From the NCBI GenBank assembly GCA_013368325.1, contig JAACJK010000165.1, positions 62,001 through 126,000 of the forward strand: DNA of 64,000 bases, read 5' to 3'. Positions 45,417 to 56,505 of this stretch are shown here, piece by piece; position 1 is the stretch's first letter, and every line of letters starts with the position of its first letter. The stretch is from Ephemerocybe angulata (taxonomy: Eukaryota; Basidiomycota; Agaricomycetes; Agaricales; Psathyrellaceae). Position numbers and translations under genes: made by a program. The notes beneath the pieces were generated by a model. That model had not been told where the DNA came from, ran no database searches, and saw nothing but the letters and a program-made list of their open reading frames with translations.

Positions 45417-48400
45417 ATGATGGCTGGACCTTGCATAATCCCGGGGAATCCTGACATCGCGGGCATTGGCGTTCGCATTGCAATCTACGTGCAGAACCTC
45501 TTGTGTTTCCTCCCCGCTTTTTGGGCTCTCTTCGATGGAAAGGTTACGCAGGGCGAATTGGATGCTGCCGAGACTCAGGCCACGACAAACCTCGTACTGG
45601 CATTCGCGATCCTCATCTCCGCTATCGTTCAAGCTCAGACACTCGGTTTAACCAACTACGATGCCAGTATCATCCTCAATATGTCCTGGATGAACAATAC
45701 CAACGCGTTCATCTACTTCCTCCTCTACATGCAGCACAAGAGCCAAGCAGGCATTCGGGGCCAGGTTGAACCGACCTGGCGTGCGTGGGTTCAGCATGTT
45801 CGAGAATTGGCTATCTCCGTCATTCACCCTGGTGAGTACCGAACCTTTAGATCTTTAACTTAAAGAGTCTCAACTTTTTGCGACAGGTACTGCAAAAGCA
45901 AATGTAAACGGTGCTGACTCAGACCCAGAACTCGGTCAGATGAAAGGCGCGGACGCTGCCTCAATCCGTAGTGGTGCTGAGGGAACTCGGGCAAGTGAGT
46001 CGCTATTTGGTTCCTTGAATCATTGTAAAGACTCATTGAACGATGCAGAAGATCCGCAGGGCCATGACGACTATGCACGCACAGGCGCAAAGCTGCTCGT
46101 CAAGCGTTTCGTGTTGCTTTTGGGCTCGATACACCTCAGCCTCATGGCCGGTCTGGGGCTATGGCTATGGAGCAACATTCGGGCATTCGGTGAAGGGCAG
46201 GACGATGCGAACGATTGCGCAGCCAAGCATGTGTTTCTCGCAATCTTGGGAAAGCATGTCCCGTTCGCTTCAGAGGCGCTGCGGGTTGTCTCGTTGGTTA
46301 TCTACGCGGTGTTCCTCGTCCCGGGAGTCAACCTCCTCCTCCCGATTGTGGTATTTCTCGTGTTCTATCATCTTCACCGTGTTACTCCGACTCCGAAGGT
46401 TGCAGGATCGGGAAGCTCAGGAGCGACCATTGACGCCTATATTCGCCAGTCGAAGCTCCGCTTCTGGATTCGCCGGACCTACAATTCCATTGTACATCGC
46501 TGGGGCATCTTTCCACCCTTCGTCGGTCTAATCCTCCTGTTAGCCATCAACCTAGTTTTCATCATCGACATCGAGCTTGCGTTGAAGCAGAATGCAAGCC
46601 TCCAAGGGGACTCGAAGGACGAAGCCGAGTGGAGTTTCGGTCAGATCCTGGCGATGCTTTTGTTGTTCATGCCCCTCCGTGACCTCGCCGAGACGTTTCT
46701 CGCTCGCAGGATGAAACAGCGACAGAAGGACTTGGACATGGGTCTCATTGGTGCTATCAATTTAAAGGACACGGGTATGGTTCCAACCTGGATTTCAAGA
46801 GGAGCAAACCCAAACATAAAACGGGAGGGTACGTCAATTCATAGTTGACCTTTACCGGTACCTGACTGATGCATCCAGGGGATACATCTCCAATGCGCAT
46901 TGCCTGCCAACTCCAAGATTTGGACGTCATCAGAATACTGTTAGAAGCAGGATCAGACCCAAATGTAAAAGGTATGCTCAATGATGAGCGTGACTCGTCC
47001 AGGCGTTTATTATATTTACAGGCGGTCATAGGAGAGACGCCTACACGGTTGAAAGTGATAATAGAGCATGCCTTCGGCTCCTCAATGAAGTCGAGAAGGG
47101 GTCATTAGGTCTGTCAAATGGCATTATCTCGGATACATGAAAACTCATTGAAATTTAATATTTCATTTGTAGATGGGGGGAAAGCTCTCCTTCAGGCAGT
47201 AGAGAATGGATATGGTGCTGGAGTCATGCTTCTCCTGCAGTATCTGGGACTAGCTCCGGACCCTGATCGAACACAGGTACGCTCTGTTTGAAGATATGTA
47301 TCTTGAAGATTAAATTGAACATTCTTCGAGGCATTCTTCGAGGCGTTGTCCGGAATCAACGTCAATGCAAAATTGCGCGACGGGATGCCAGTTCTGCTTT
47401 CCACGGTCACCCGCTGGTCGGGGGGACAGTCCCAAAATTTGGAAGCCATTGTCAAGTTCCTCCTTTCCGCGCCTGGGATCGATGTCAACGCAGCAGACTT
47501 CAATGGGAGAACACCCTTGAGCTTCGCGGCCAGGTACGGCCACGAAGCTATTGCCAAGCTCCTGCTTGCCGTGCCTGGGATCGACGTCAACGCAACAGAC
47601 GACAATGGGAGAACACCCTTGAGCTTTGCGGCCAAGTATGGCCACGCCGCTGTTGCCGAGCTCCTTCTCACCACGCCTGGGATCAACGCCAACGCGCCAG
47701 ACAGCGATGGGCGTATACCCTTGAGTTTCAGTGCGGCCTCGGGCCATGAAGCTGTTGTAAAGCTCCTGCTTGCCGTCCCTGGGATTGACGTCAATTTCCC
47801 AGACACCAGAGGGTGGACACCCTTGAGTCTTGCAGCTGGGGCAGCTGGGGGCAGCCATGCAGCAGTTGTCAAGCTCCTGCTCGCCGCGCCTGGGATCGAC
47901 GTCAACGCAACAGACGACAATGGGAGAACACCCTTGAGCTTTGTGGCCAAGTATGGCCACGCCGCTGTTGCCGAGCTCCTTCTCGCCACGCCTGGGATCA
48001 ACGCCAACGCGCCAGACGGCGATGGGCGTACACCCTTGAGTTTCAGTGCAGCCTCGGGCCATGAAGCTGTTGTCAAGCTCCTGCTCGCCGCGCCTGGGAT
48101 CGAAGTCAACGCCCTAGAAACCCATCGGGGGACACCCTTGAGTTTTGCGGCTGAGGGCGGCCACAAAGCTATTGTCCAGCTCCTTCTCGCCATGCCTGGA
48201 ATAGACGTCAACGCGGCAGGGTGGACGGCCTTGAGTGCTGCAGCCAAGAACGGCCACGAAGCTATTGTCAAGCTCCTTCTCACCACGCCTGGGGTCGACG
48301 TCAACGTAGCAGACGCCGATGGGAGAACACCCTTGAGATTTGCGGCCGAGCAACGACGCGAAGCTATTATCAAGCTCCTGCTCGCTGCGCCTGGGATCGA

Positions 48401-49283
48401 AGTCAACGCCCCAGACACCCATCGGCGGACACCCTTGAGGTTTGCGGCTGAGGGCGGCCACAAAGCTGTTATCAATCTTCTTCTTGCCGCGCCCGGGATC
48501 GACGTCAACGCAGCAGATGCCAATGGGAGCACACCCTTGAGCTTTGCGGCCGAGAACGGCCACGGTACTGTTGCCGAACTCCTCCTCGCTGCGCCTGGGA
48601 TCAACGTCAACGCGCCAGGCATTAATGGGTTGACGCCCTTGAGTTCTGCGGTCGTAGCAGGATTCGAAGCTGTTGTCAAGCTCCTTCTTGCTGCGCCTGG
48701 CATCGACGTCAACGCAGCAGCAGATGCCTATGGGTTAACACCCTTGCGCTTTGCGGCCACGTACGGCTACCGCGCTGTTGCCGAGCTCCTTCTTGCCGCG
48801 CCTGGGATCGATGTCAACGCAGCAGACAAATATGGGAGAACACCCTTGAAACTTGCAGCCGAGAATGGCCACGAAGATGTTGTCAAGCTCCTTCTTGCCA
48901 CGCCTGGAATCGACCTCAACGTAGACCACGGTTTCGGGTGGACACCCTTGATACTTGCAGCCAAAAACGGCCACCAATCTCTTGTTAAGCTCTTCCTTAC
49001 CACGCCTGGGATTGACATCAATGCGGCGGGCTTCAGTGGGGGGACGGCGCTGACTTGGGCGGTCTTCGCAGGTAAAGAAGCTGTCGTCCAGGAACTGTGT
49101 GCATGTCCCAAAATTATTGTCGATGTGGCTGATGTCAAGCGCCATATTGAAAAAAATCCACCTGAATTCTATCCTGCGTCGAAGGATAAGCAGGAGAAGT
49201 GTCTGCGAATATTGGAAGAATTTGTGGAGTCCAAGTCGAAAGGCGGCGGGGCCGAGGATGGGGAAGGAATTAGTGGAGGATGA
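45417..49283 (+). CDS. ANK-B: multi-pass membrane protein with 16 ankyrin units
   Basis: Seven exons: 45417..45831, 45887..45994, 46049..46828, 46879..46971, 47022..47108, 47173..47276 and 47331..49283; 3540 nt, 1179 aa. Membrane helices at about 19-38, 57-77 and 82-105 (exon 1), then about 194-216, 252-283 (two), 327-350 and 375-395 (exon 3). Exons 4-6 encode degenerate ankyrin repeats (GANPNIKREGDTSPMRIAC, EAGSDPNVK). Exon 7 has 16 regular units of mostly 34 residues with a nearly constant frame (PGIDVNA, GRTPL, LLL) and variable residues after VNA and before GH. The C-terminal tail from KIIVDVADVKRHIE is shared with ANK-C. An upstream in-frame Met at 45357 is possible. Intron 45995..46048 is stop-free and 54 nt. 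Function unknown. Confidence 0.82.
47581..48210 (+). repeat. 315-nt internal duplication in ANK-B array
   Basis: Units 2-4 and 5-7 repeat with a 315-nt offset (for example CGCAACAGAC at 47591 and 47906); units 2-3 and 5-6 are nearly identical. Length is three units including one 37-residue unit, so frame is kept. Confidence 0.75.
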
Positions 49284-50730
49284 AGGGATGCTCGTGGCAA
49301 GGTATAATGTGGTCCCGTCTTTGTACCTTCCTATTATTATGACCAGTACTCTACAAAGCCTGCGGCGTGCGCTACTTTGAACCGCCATCAGGTTCTCTCT
49401 GTATATTTTATTTTATCCCAATTTCCTGTAATGAATGTTCCACGAACCAACTGAGGGATTGTTGCTCACGGCTTGGGGCTTGCCTTACAAGTTGAGGTGC
49501 TGTCATGCGCGAAGAATATAGTGCGCAGTGCCCGACGATCGTCCACTGCTGCCCCTCGTCTCAACTCTCAAGACATCCCACGGCCCACCCCAGCTTAATA
49601 GCCTCGGTCATCCATCTGTGCGTTGGTTTGCCCTTAAATGTATAAACACTAGCAGCCCTTGCGTCGAACCTGGTCAGAAAGATAGTTTATGCACGAAGGT
49701 CCGAAGGCATGGGATGTGGAATCTCGCTGAATGGATGGTAACATTCGACGGGCGCTTAAATGAGCAGCAGCAAGAAAATGCATTAGAAAGGCCCACGGAC
49801 ACAGAGAAAAGCCGCGTATATCTGATACCTAATCATGTACAAAAAAGAGGGCGATGCATGACAATCGTGCGTTTGCACCTTCCACCCCCTCGGGCCTGGA
49901 CTCTGGTTTCGCCGATGCTCCAGAGTAGTTCAAGTCTCTGGAAGAACGCCCGGAACTCACCGGCTGCTACGCAAGGCAAGCCCGAGGCAGTGGATGGTCG
50001 AGGGCCGTGCTGGTGTGTGCACACCGCCCATCGACGCGGTACTCATATGAACACGAATTCTCGACCTCTCGTATCCGCGTCGCGTCACTTGTACATTCCC
50101 TCTGTCCCGTAATGAGCTTCGCCCGTTTTGCGTGCACTTTCCCCGGTGACTCATCCCTTCGATTGCTGTTCGAATTCGCTGGTTTCCTACACGCGTCATG
50201 CCGGTGGAGGGTGGTTGAGGGCCAGGCGCATCTTCATGCGCGTTTTCAACTGAAGTGGAGAGGTGGTCGTAGATGAATTGTGCATGCGTTGTCGGGGTAT
50301 CCATTCGAGATGTTGTGCAGGGCGGCGAGGGCGCGTTGGAGCGGTGGGGGTGCGAAATGAGCCGTATACGGAAGGATCGCGAGGGGAGGAATGGTTGTAG
50401 GGCGAAGGAGACGTTGACCTTCACGCCAGACCAACGCCAGACTGACAGATACAGGGACTCTGCTTGCAGAGTTGATGGGAGTAGAGAGCAGGAGGATGGA
50501 CGACTTAGAGCTTGCCCTGGAACAAAGTCTGCGCGTTCGTCTTGAAGATGGCAGTCTTCTCATCGGCGGTGAAGCGCTCAGTCGGGTTCCGGAGGGCGGC
50601 TATGTACCGTCGGCGCCAATCAGAGCGCCGAGACCGGCGGCTTTGGAATCAAACAAGGCCAACAGGTTTTCGAAACTGGCCCTCGCCTCTCGTTTCAAGT
50701 TTGGCGCCAACCTGAAGACTTCGCCAAACG
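49284..50730. other. Spacer between ANK-B and the Trf4-like gene
   Basis: 49600-50390 is the inverted-duplicate flank shared with 57340-58100. It has broken short frames (for example MWNLAEWMVTFDGRLNEQQQ) that are alignable but not preserved between copies. A minus-strand protein fragment lies at 50505-50632. No intact gene. Confidence 0.55.
50505..50632 (-). pseudogene. Possible C-terminal fragment of an amidohydrolase-type protein
   Basis: The minus strand reads SDWRRRYIAALRNPTERF then TADEKTAIFKTNAQTLFQ and stops. The I-F-x-x-N-A-x-x-L-F ending resembles the last helix of amidohydrolase-2 decarboxylases. Nothing upstream on that strand continues it; it overlaps the promoter side of the Trf4-like gene. 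Identification is weak. Confidence 0.3.
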
Positions 50731-53134
50731 ATGTTGGACGCCCAACCCTCCAAACCCGACTCAAAGGGACGCGAAAACAACAAAAAAGCCAAGCAACGGC
50801 GCAAGAAACGGACGAGCACTGCTTCTACGCCAGCCGAGTCAGCCAACGCCAGTGGTACTTCCACCCCGAAACCCTCCAGGGAGCAGGACGAGAGGAAGAA
50901 GGGTTCGAGCTCGACGAGTGCAGCGGCTGGGAAGGGAGAGGGTGCAAATGCCGCACCCACGGCCGCGAAAGGCTTCGAGGACGATGATTACATTGCGTTC
51001 ACGTTTTCGGACCCATCTGAAGATGAGGACGAGGAAGGAACTTCGTTCTATATCGACGCGAAGGGGAAGGGAAAGGCGAGGGAGCGCGAGGGTGCGCCGT
51101 CGACTTCGACGTCGAGAGATGAGCGGGGAGACGCTGGGTCGAAACGGAGACGCGATGATGGTGAGGATCGGGACCGGTACGCGGACGACAGACGCGACCG
51201 CGACCGGGACAGGGACAGGGATAGGGACAGGGGCCGGAATCGAGGATCCCAGAGCGACCGAGTAGGTTTTGCGGCGCAATACGAGATGGTCTTTGATTTT
51301 GACAGTCCAACTTCCGTGGCCCAACAGCGTTTCGATCCGTATGCCTCGAAAAAGGCGCCGTGGGTGGCGGACATCGACTGGGATAAATGCAAAAATGTGG
51401 CAGAGATGTGCGTTTTGTCTCTCTTCGCTCTGGTGGTTTGAGCTAATGGGAATGCAGGCTGCACCGTGAAGTCGAGTCCTTCGTGCAATGGATATCGCCT
51501 ACGCCCGTCGAGGACGAGATCCGCGGGTTGATTGTCACGCAAATATCCAATGCTATCCGGAAGAACTTCCCGGACGCGCAGATACTGCCGTTTGGTAGTT
51601 ATCAGACGAAGCTATACCTCCCTCTCGGGTATGTCCCTACTCCTAGCGTTCCCGCCCCCTCTCACACGTTTTCCAGAGATATAGATCTCGTTATCCTTTC
51701 CGACTCAATGGCATGGAGCGACAAGGTTACCGTCCTCCATGCTCTTGCGAACACCCTGAAGCGCAGCGGGGTTACGCAGAGGGTGAGCATCATCGCGAAG
51801 GCGAAGGTGCCTATCGTCAAATTCGTCACCACACACGGCCGCTTCAACGTCGACATCAGCGTCAACCAGTCCAACGGCCTTCTTTCTGGCAAGATTATCA
51901 ACGGCTTCCTCAGCAATATTCACCCGAGAGGACCGAACGACGTCAAGACTAGTGTCGCTCTCCGCAGCCTCATCATGATCACGAAAGCTTTCCTTGCACA
52001 GCGCAGCATGAATGAGGTGTATACCGGGGGGTTGGGGAGCTACAGCATCGTGTGTTTGGCTGTGAGCTTCCTCCAGATGCACCCCAAGATTAGGAGCGGC
52101 GAAATCGATCCAGAGGAGAATCTGGGTGTTCTGGTGATGGAGTTCTTTGAACTGTATGGCTGTTACTTCAACTACGACGATGTCGGCATCTCGTTGCGGG
52201 AAGGAGGGACGTACTTCAGCAAGCGGCAAAGAGGGTGGTATGACTTCAGCAGACGGAGCTCGCTGTCGATTGAGGACCCTGCAGATCCATGTAAGTCATA
52301 CTCAACACCAGTCGCCACATTCCAAGCTGACATCGCTTCAGCAAACGATATCTCGAAAGGTTCGTTCGGCTTTCACAAAGTCAGGACTGCCTTTTCTGGG
52401 GCGCATAGCATCTTGACTTCCACTGCCTACATACGTGCTGGGATGTTGCATTCTCGCCGAAGTGGCAAGTCCGCGCAACTACGAGACCATTACGACCCAG
52501 AAGACTTGTCCATTCTGTCGACGGTGATGGGCATCACGCAGGAGGTAAGCTGTCCTGGTGAAGTGCTATGGTTCTATGATATTGATGTTGAAACCACCAG
52601 ACTATCAACCACCGTCGCCTGGTGCAAGAGCTCTACGACGACCGCGTCTTGCACACTATCCTCGGCGTTACGCCCAGAGCAGACTCAGTGAAGGCAGCCG
52701 ACTACTCGACATCGAGACCGGACTCGTCGAATCCCGAGCTCAAGGTTAAAGGCTCAAGCGTCGACGCAGTTTGGAATGTGGGCGAGGATACGGGCGACGA
52801 AGATAGAAGCTACGATGATGGTGCTCGCGACGCTGATGATGATGAAGATGGGGGGCGATATGGGATCGGACAGCCTCCCCGGAAACGTCAAAGAACTGGG
52901 GAAGATGACTACCACAACCACGATACTGTCTTCGTTACGGACGACGACCAGGAATTTGGAGAGTTCACTAGCGACGCCTCCGAGGCCAGTCCTCCCCCGC
53001 CGAAGAAACGGCCACGCATTTCGAACGGATCATCTGGGAAAAAGAGCTTGGACCCAGAGGAGGCTGCGCGGAATAGGGACTATTGGCTGTCAAAAGGTCT
53101 TGGGTTTGGGGAGGATGTAGAGGGCAGCGATTAA
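50731..53134 (+). CDS. Non-canonical poly(A) polymerase, Trf4/Cid14-like
   Basis: Five exons: 50731..51407, 51458..51628, 51677..52290, 52342..52544 and 52601..53134; 2199 nt, 732 aa. Family members are the catalytic subunit of nuclear TRAMP and add short A-tails to RNAs for exosome decay. An N-terminal low-complexity region (Lys, Ser, then Arg-Asp dipeptide repeats) precedes the nucleotidyltransferase core: PFGSYQTKLYLP then GDIDLVI, giving Asp at about 284 and 286, and a third Asp near 342 in FNVDISV. The PAP-associated region has GGLGSYSIVCLAVSFLQ and IEDPADPSNDISKGSFG, the latter spliced. The C-terminus is acidic with basic KKRPR-type nuclear signals. The start is not certain, as the N-terminus is unconserved. 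Confidence 0.9.
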
Positions 53135-53410
53135 TTACTGCATTTCTCGACTGTTGTCTAGACCACTGTACCACATTCATTCTTGAGGATTTACCACTGC
53201 TTCAGGGGCGGACCTGGGGTATCGACCCTGCAAAACATCCGGTTCTGGCGTGAAATATCTGATGGGACTGATGGGCAGCCAACAAGCCTGCGTCCACGAT
53301 TGCACCTTGGCTTTCAACTGTTACTACTCTCTTTTTCAATACGCCTCTCGTTCAGCTACGATCGCAGGCCGGCGTAGACCTTAATACAATGTGAGTAAAA
53401 CACCTGGAGA

Positions 53411-56400
53411 ATGCTGCAAATGAAGAAACCGAACGAACGGTCCAACAGGTCGACGAAGCCAGTTATACCCGTCACTAATTTGAAGGAGAGAATTGCGGCG
53501 TTGGAGCAGAAGAATGCGTCGACCAACGGCTCGCGGGCGACGTCGCCGGCACCGGGGAGCAATGCCTCTTCAGCTCCGGGGGGCTCTGCGTTGAAGGACA
53601 GGATCGCAAAGTTCGAAAAGAAGGGCGCAGTGCCTGCACCCCGAGGGAGGTTTGGGCTGGGCGCGCCACCTCCACCGGAAGCGCAAATCAGGAGGAACGG
53701 CGAGCTGTACGGGAACCGCATTCCACAGCAGGTGCGCCTTGCCAGCGGGGGGAGCCAGCCGCCAAGTCGCTCGGGATCGTCAATAGGCTTTTACACTCCA
53801 TCGCCCGACCTCAACTCGGACGACATAGAACAACGCCGTTCGTTCTCGCTAAACAGTGTTGTCAGTGACCTCGACGACGATGACGCTCCGGACTATATCC
53901 CTTTGACCTCTCCGACGTTTGCGTTTCCGCCGAATTCACCAGAGTCGGACTACCCGGTGGAAGGCTCGCCAACGTTGACAAATGCCTCCGACGTGTCGAG
54001 CTTCAAGGAGCCTATCAAGCGCGCGGCCCCGTTCGCACAGGTGCTCGAAGCTGCGAGGAAGGCGTCTACGAATAAGGGCTCCCCAGACCATCTTAGCGAT
54101 CCTGTCACGCCAACTCCGTTCACCCAGAACGCTAGAACCGCAGCAGCAGCAAAGACGGCTGGGGAGACCCCTGTCCCGACTCAGCTTGTAGGCTCAACGA
54201 CGCCACCGGAATCACTAGCCATTACAGAGGAGCCCGAGTCGTTCACCGACCCGTCACCCAAGGAGACTATGACTATGCCCACTATCGTCGAACCCGCGGC
54301 TGTCGCCCCAACAATCGTCGTCGAGTCTCCTGCCCAGAGCCCACTCCCAATTCAATCCACGTCGACGCCCGGCACCCCCGAAGTTCAAGTTCCTGTTGTT
54401 GTGGTGAAAGAAGCAGGCCCACCGCCTTCCCAAAGCACCGCCGCACCCGCACAAGCTGCAGAGCTTGCACTTGACTCCGACAAGCCAAAGAACCGTAACA
54501 ACAAGGACCTCACCCTCAATGTCGCGAAACTGGGGGGAACCCCGGCCCCCGCATCCGAGTCCGCGTCTAGCTCAACGAGCACCGACGACAATGCTACCCC
54601 CACCTCCGCCAACCCCCCGAATACCGCCATGCTGTCCCCGCTCCCGACCGGGGCCTCCAGCGTATTCTCCGGGTCTTCGTATGGCAGCGGCGGCTCGTCG
54701 CTGACGTCGCCCAGACCATTCAGCATGATCGACATCTCGCTTGCTGAGCGTGTAACGCCTGCCACGAGCCGCGGGAATGTTGTGTTTCTGCCACCTACGA
54801 CAGCCACGATGCCCCGCAAATCTGACCTTGTCTACTTCCCTCCCACTCCCACTAAGGACGAGCCGCAGGCCCCAGCGACGCCCGCGAACGCGAAGGAGGC
54901 ACCAGCAGCGCAGGCAGCTCAGCCTGTTGTGTTCAACGCTGTGGTGCACGAGAAGGTTAGGGAGACGCCGGAGCCCATTCCTCACCCGACGAGCCTCGTT
55001 CCTCAGACGCCGGCCAATCGGTCGATGAAAGCAAGGGAGGACAAGAAGCTCAAACGCATGACGATGGTGGCGCCCCCCACCCCTGCGACAGGGGAACTGT
55101 ACTCGCTGATCCAAAACGCCGTGCTCCTCGAGAACATGGTGGAGAATGGCGACCTCCCGACGGAGATCACTGCGCGGGAGGAGCGCGAGAAGGAGCGGAA
55201 GCAGCGGGAGAAGGAGAGGCAGGCTGCGATCGCGGCGGATCGGGCGAAGGCGGCGGCTGAGGAGGTGAAGCGGAAGGCGCTTGCGGAGGCTGCTGCGGCC
55301 AAGGAGGCGGCGGAGAAGGATAAGAAGGAGAAGGAGGGGAAGGTGGAGAACGAGGATGACTTTGTGACCAACAAACTGCGACATACGTTCCTCATCCCGC
55401 TGGCGCGGGCGCGCAGCCAGCATCAGCTGCATCGCAAGGAGGCGTCGATGTCTGTTGTCGACAACTTCGACCAGCAGTCGGACAAATCTTCGAGGAAGTC
55501 GCCCCGCCTCCCGAAGACGCCTGAGATTCCGGACGTCGATATTCCAGAGGTGCCTCCTATTCCCCGACCCTCCAAGTCTCCTTCGATCGCTTCCTCAAAG
55601 TCCCGGTTCTCGTCGTTCCGGAGGTTGGGCAGCGTCAAGTCTGTTTATGGCCGACCAAGTATGGATGTCTCGGAGGATAACCAAAGTATCGCCTCAGCAA
55701 ATCCTTCTGTTGACGAGTTTGGGCAGGTTGGAAATGGACATGGGAAGGAGTCGTCGTGGCCTTCTTTGTCTCCAAAGAAGTCTGCGAGTGGAAGGGCGGT
55801 GTCATTCGCGGGTATGTTCTCGAGGTCAAGGACAAAGTCTAATACCAGCACTTTGAGCAACGGTGGTACGTCTCACCCAGTCGTATAGTCGACAATCTCA
55901 TTGACTTGCATCCCACAGATTCAAGCAAAACCCATTCGATGTATACCCTTCCCCCCCTTCCCGATTCGCTATCCGTCATTCCATCAGTTCCAGAATACGA
56001 GCCCACGAAGGGTCCGAGAAAGTCGACTTCGCTGAAGAGCCTGAGGGGCATGAAGAATAAGAGTGTTCCACCGCCGATGAATATCCCTCCCATGCCTCAT
56101 CAGGTCCCGAACACCGTTACGGTGGTTTCTCCCTCGGATGCAGGGAGCCCAAGCTCCATGCTCTCTTCTCCCGGACCCCTCAAATCCCCAGACTACCTCG
56201 GGTTCGGAACGATGAACCCAGCGACACCAGACGACTCCCGCCCCATGTCGTGGATGTCTGTGTCTTCACTGGCGTCGACCCTCCCCTCGCCGTTGTTCGA
56301 GAAGGATATCTTCGACTCATTCCCCGCCGTTCCTTCAAGCACGCCGGCGATACCTAACAATCTTGGCGCGTCGCGTACCCCAAGTATGGCGGCCACGACG

Positions 56401-56505
56401 TCTTTCGATTCGGCCTTCCTATCGAGTGCGATACATTTGGCAGGGTCGAGGGCTTCGTCAGCCGTCGCCACGCCTAAAAGCCGAGGCGGTACGTTGCCTC
56501 GTTGA
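53411..56505 (+). CDS. Large Ser/Pro-rich protein with central coiled coil
   Basis: Exons 53411..55865 and 55919..56505; 3042 nt, 1013 aa. The first ~60 residues have two related short helices (LKERIAALEQK and LKDRIAKFEKK) that look like a duplicated coiled-coil motif. A long disordered region rich in Ser, Pro, Thr and Ala follows. A charged helix of REREK/KEAAEK type spans about residues 580-650, predicted to be a coiled coil. The C-terminal part has many SP/TP phosphorylation-like sites and several basic patches. No catalytic domain. Resembles fungal cortical or cytoskeletal scaffold proteins in composition only; function not assigned. Confidence 0.7.

Larger units (their letters stand above)
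44772..50390. repeat. Left arm of large inverted duplication (with 57340-62260)
   Basis: From the ANK upstream block through ANK-B and about 1.1 kb of downstream DNA, the sequence matches 62260 back to 57340 on the other strand. Arm lengths differ mainly because the ankyrin arrays differ in size. The loop (about 50390-57340) carries two unrelated genes. Confidence 0.75.

Noticed and set aside
47192..48712. Long antisense frame over the ANK-B array (also over ANK-A and ANK-C)
   Set aside because: Periodic peptide mirrors the repeat DNA of the sense strand; an automatic by-product of the 102-nt period.
47460..49050. Regularly spaced repeats resembling a CRISPR array
   Set aside because: The period is 102 nt, fully coding, and encodes ankyrin units in a eukaryotic gene.
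51170..51250. Arg-Asp dipeptide repeat as a separate microsatellite feature
   Set aside because: It is in-frame coding DNA of the Trf4-like N-terminus, a common low-complexity type in RNA-processing proteins.
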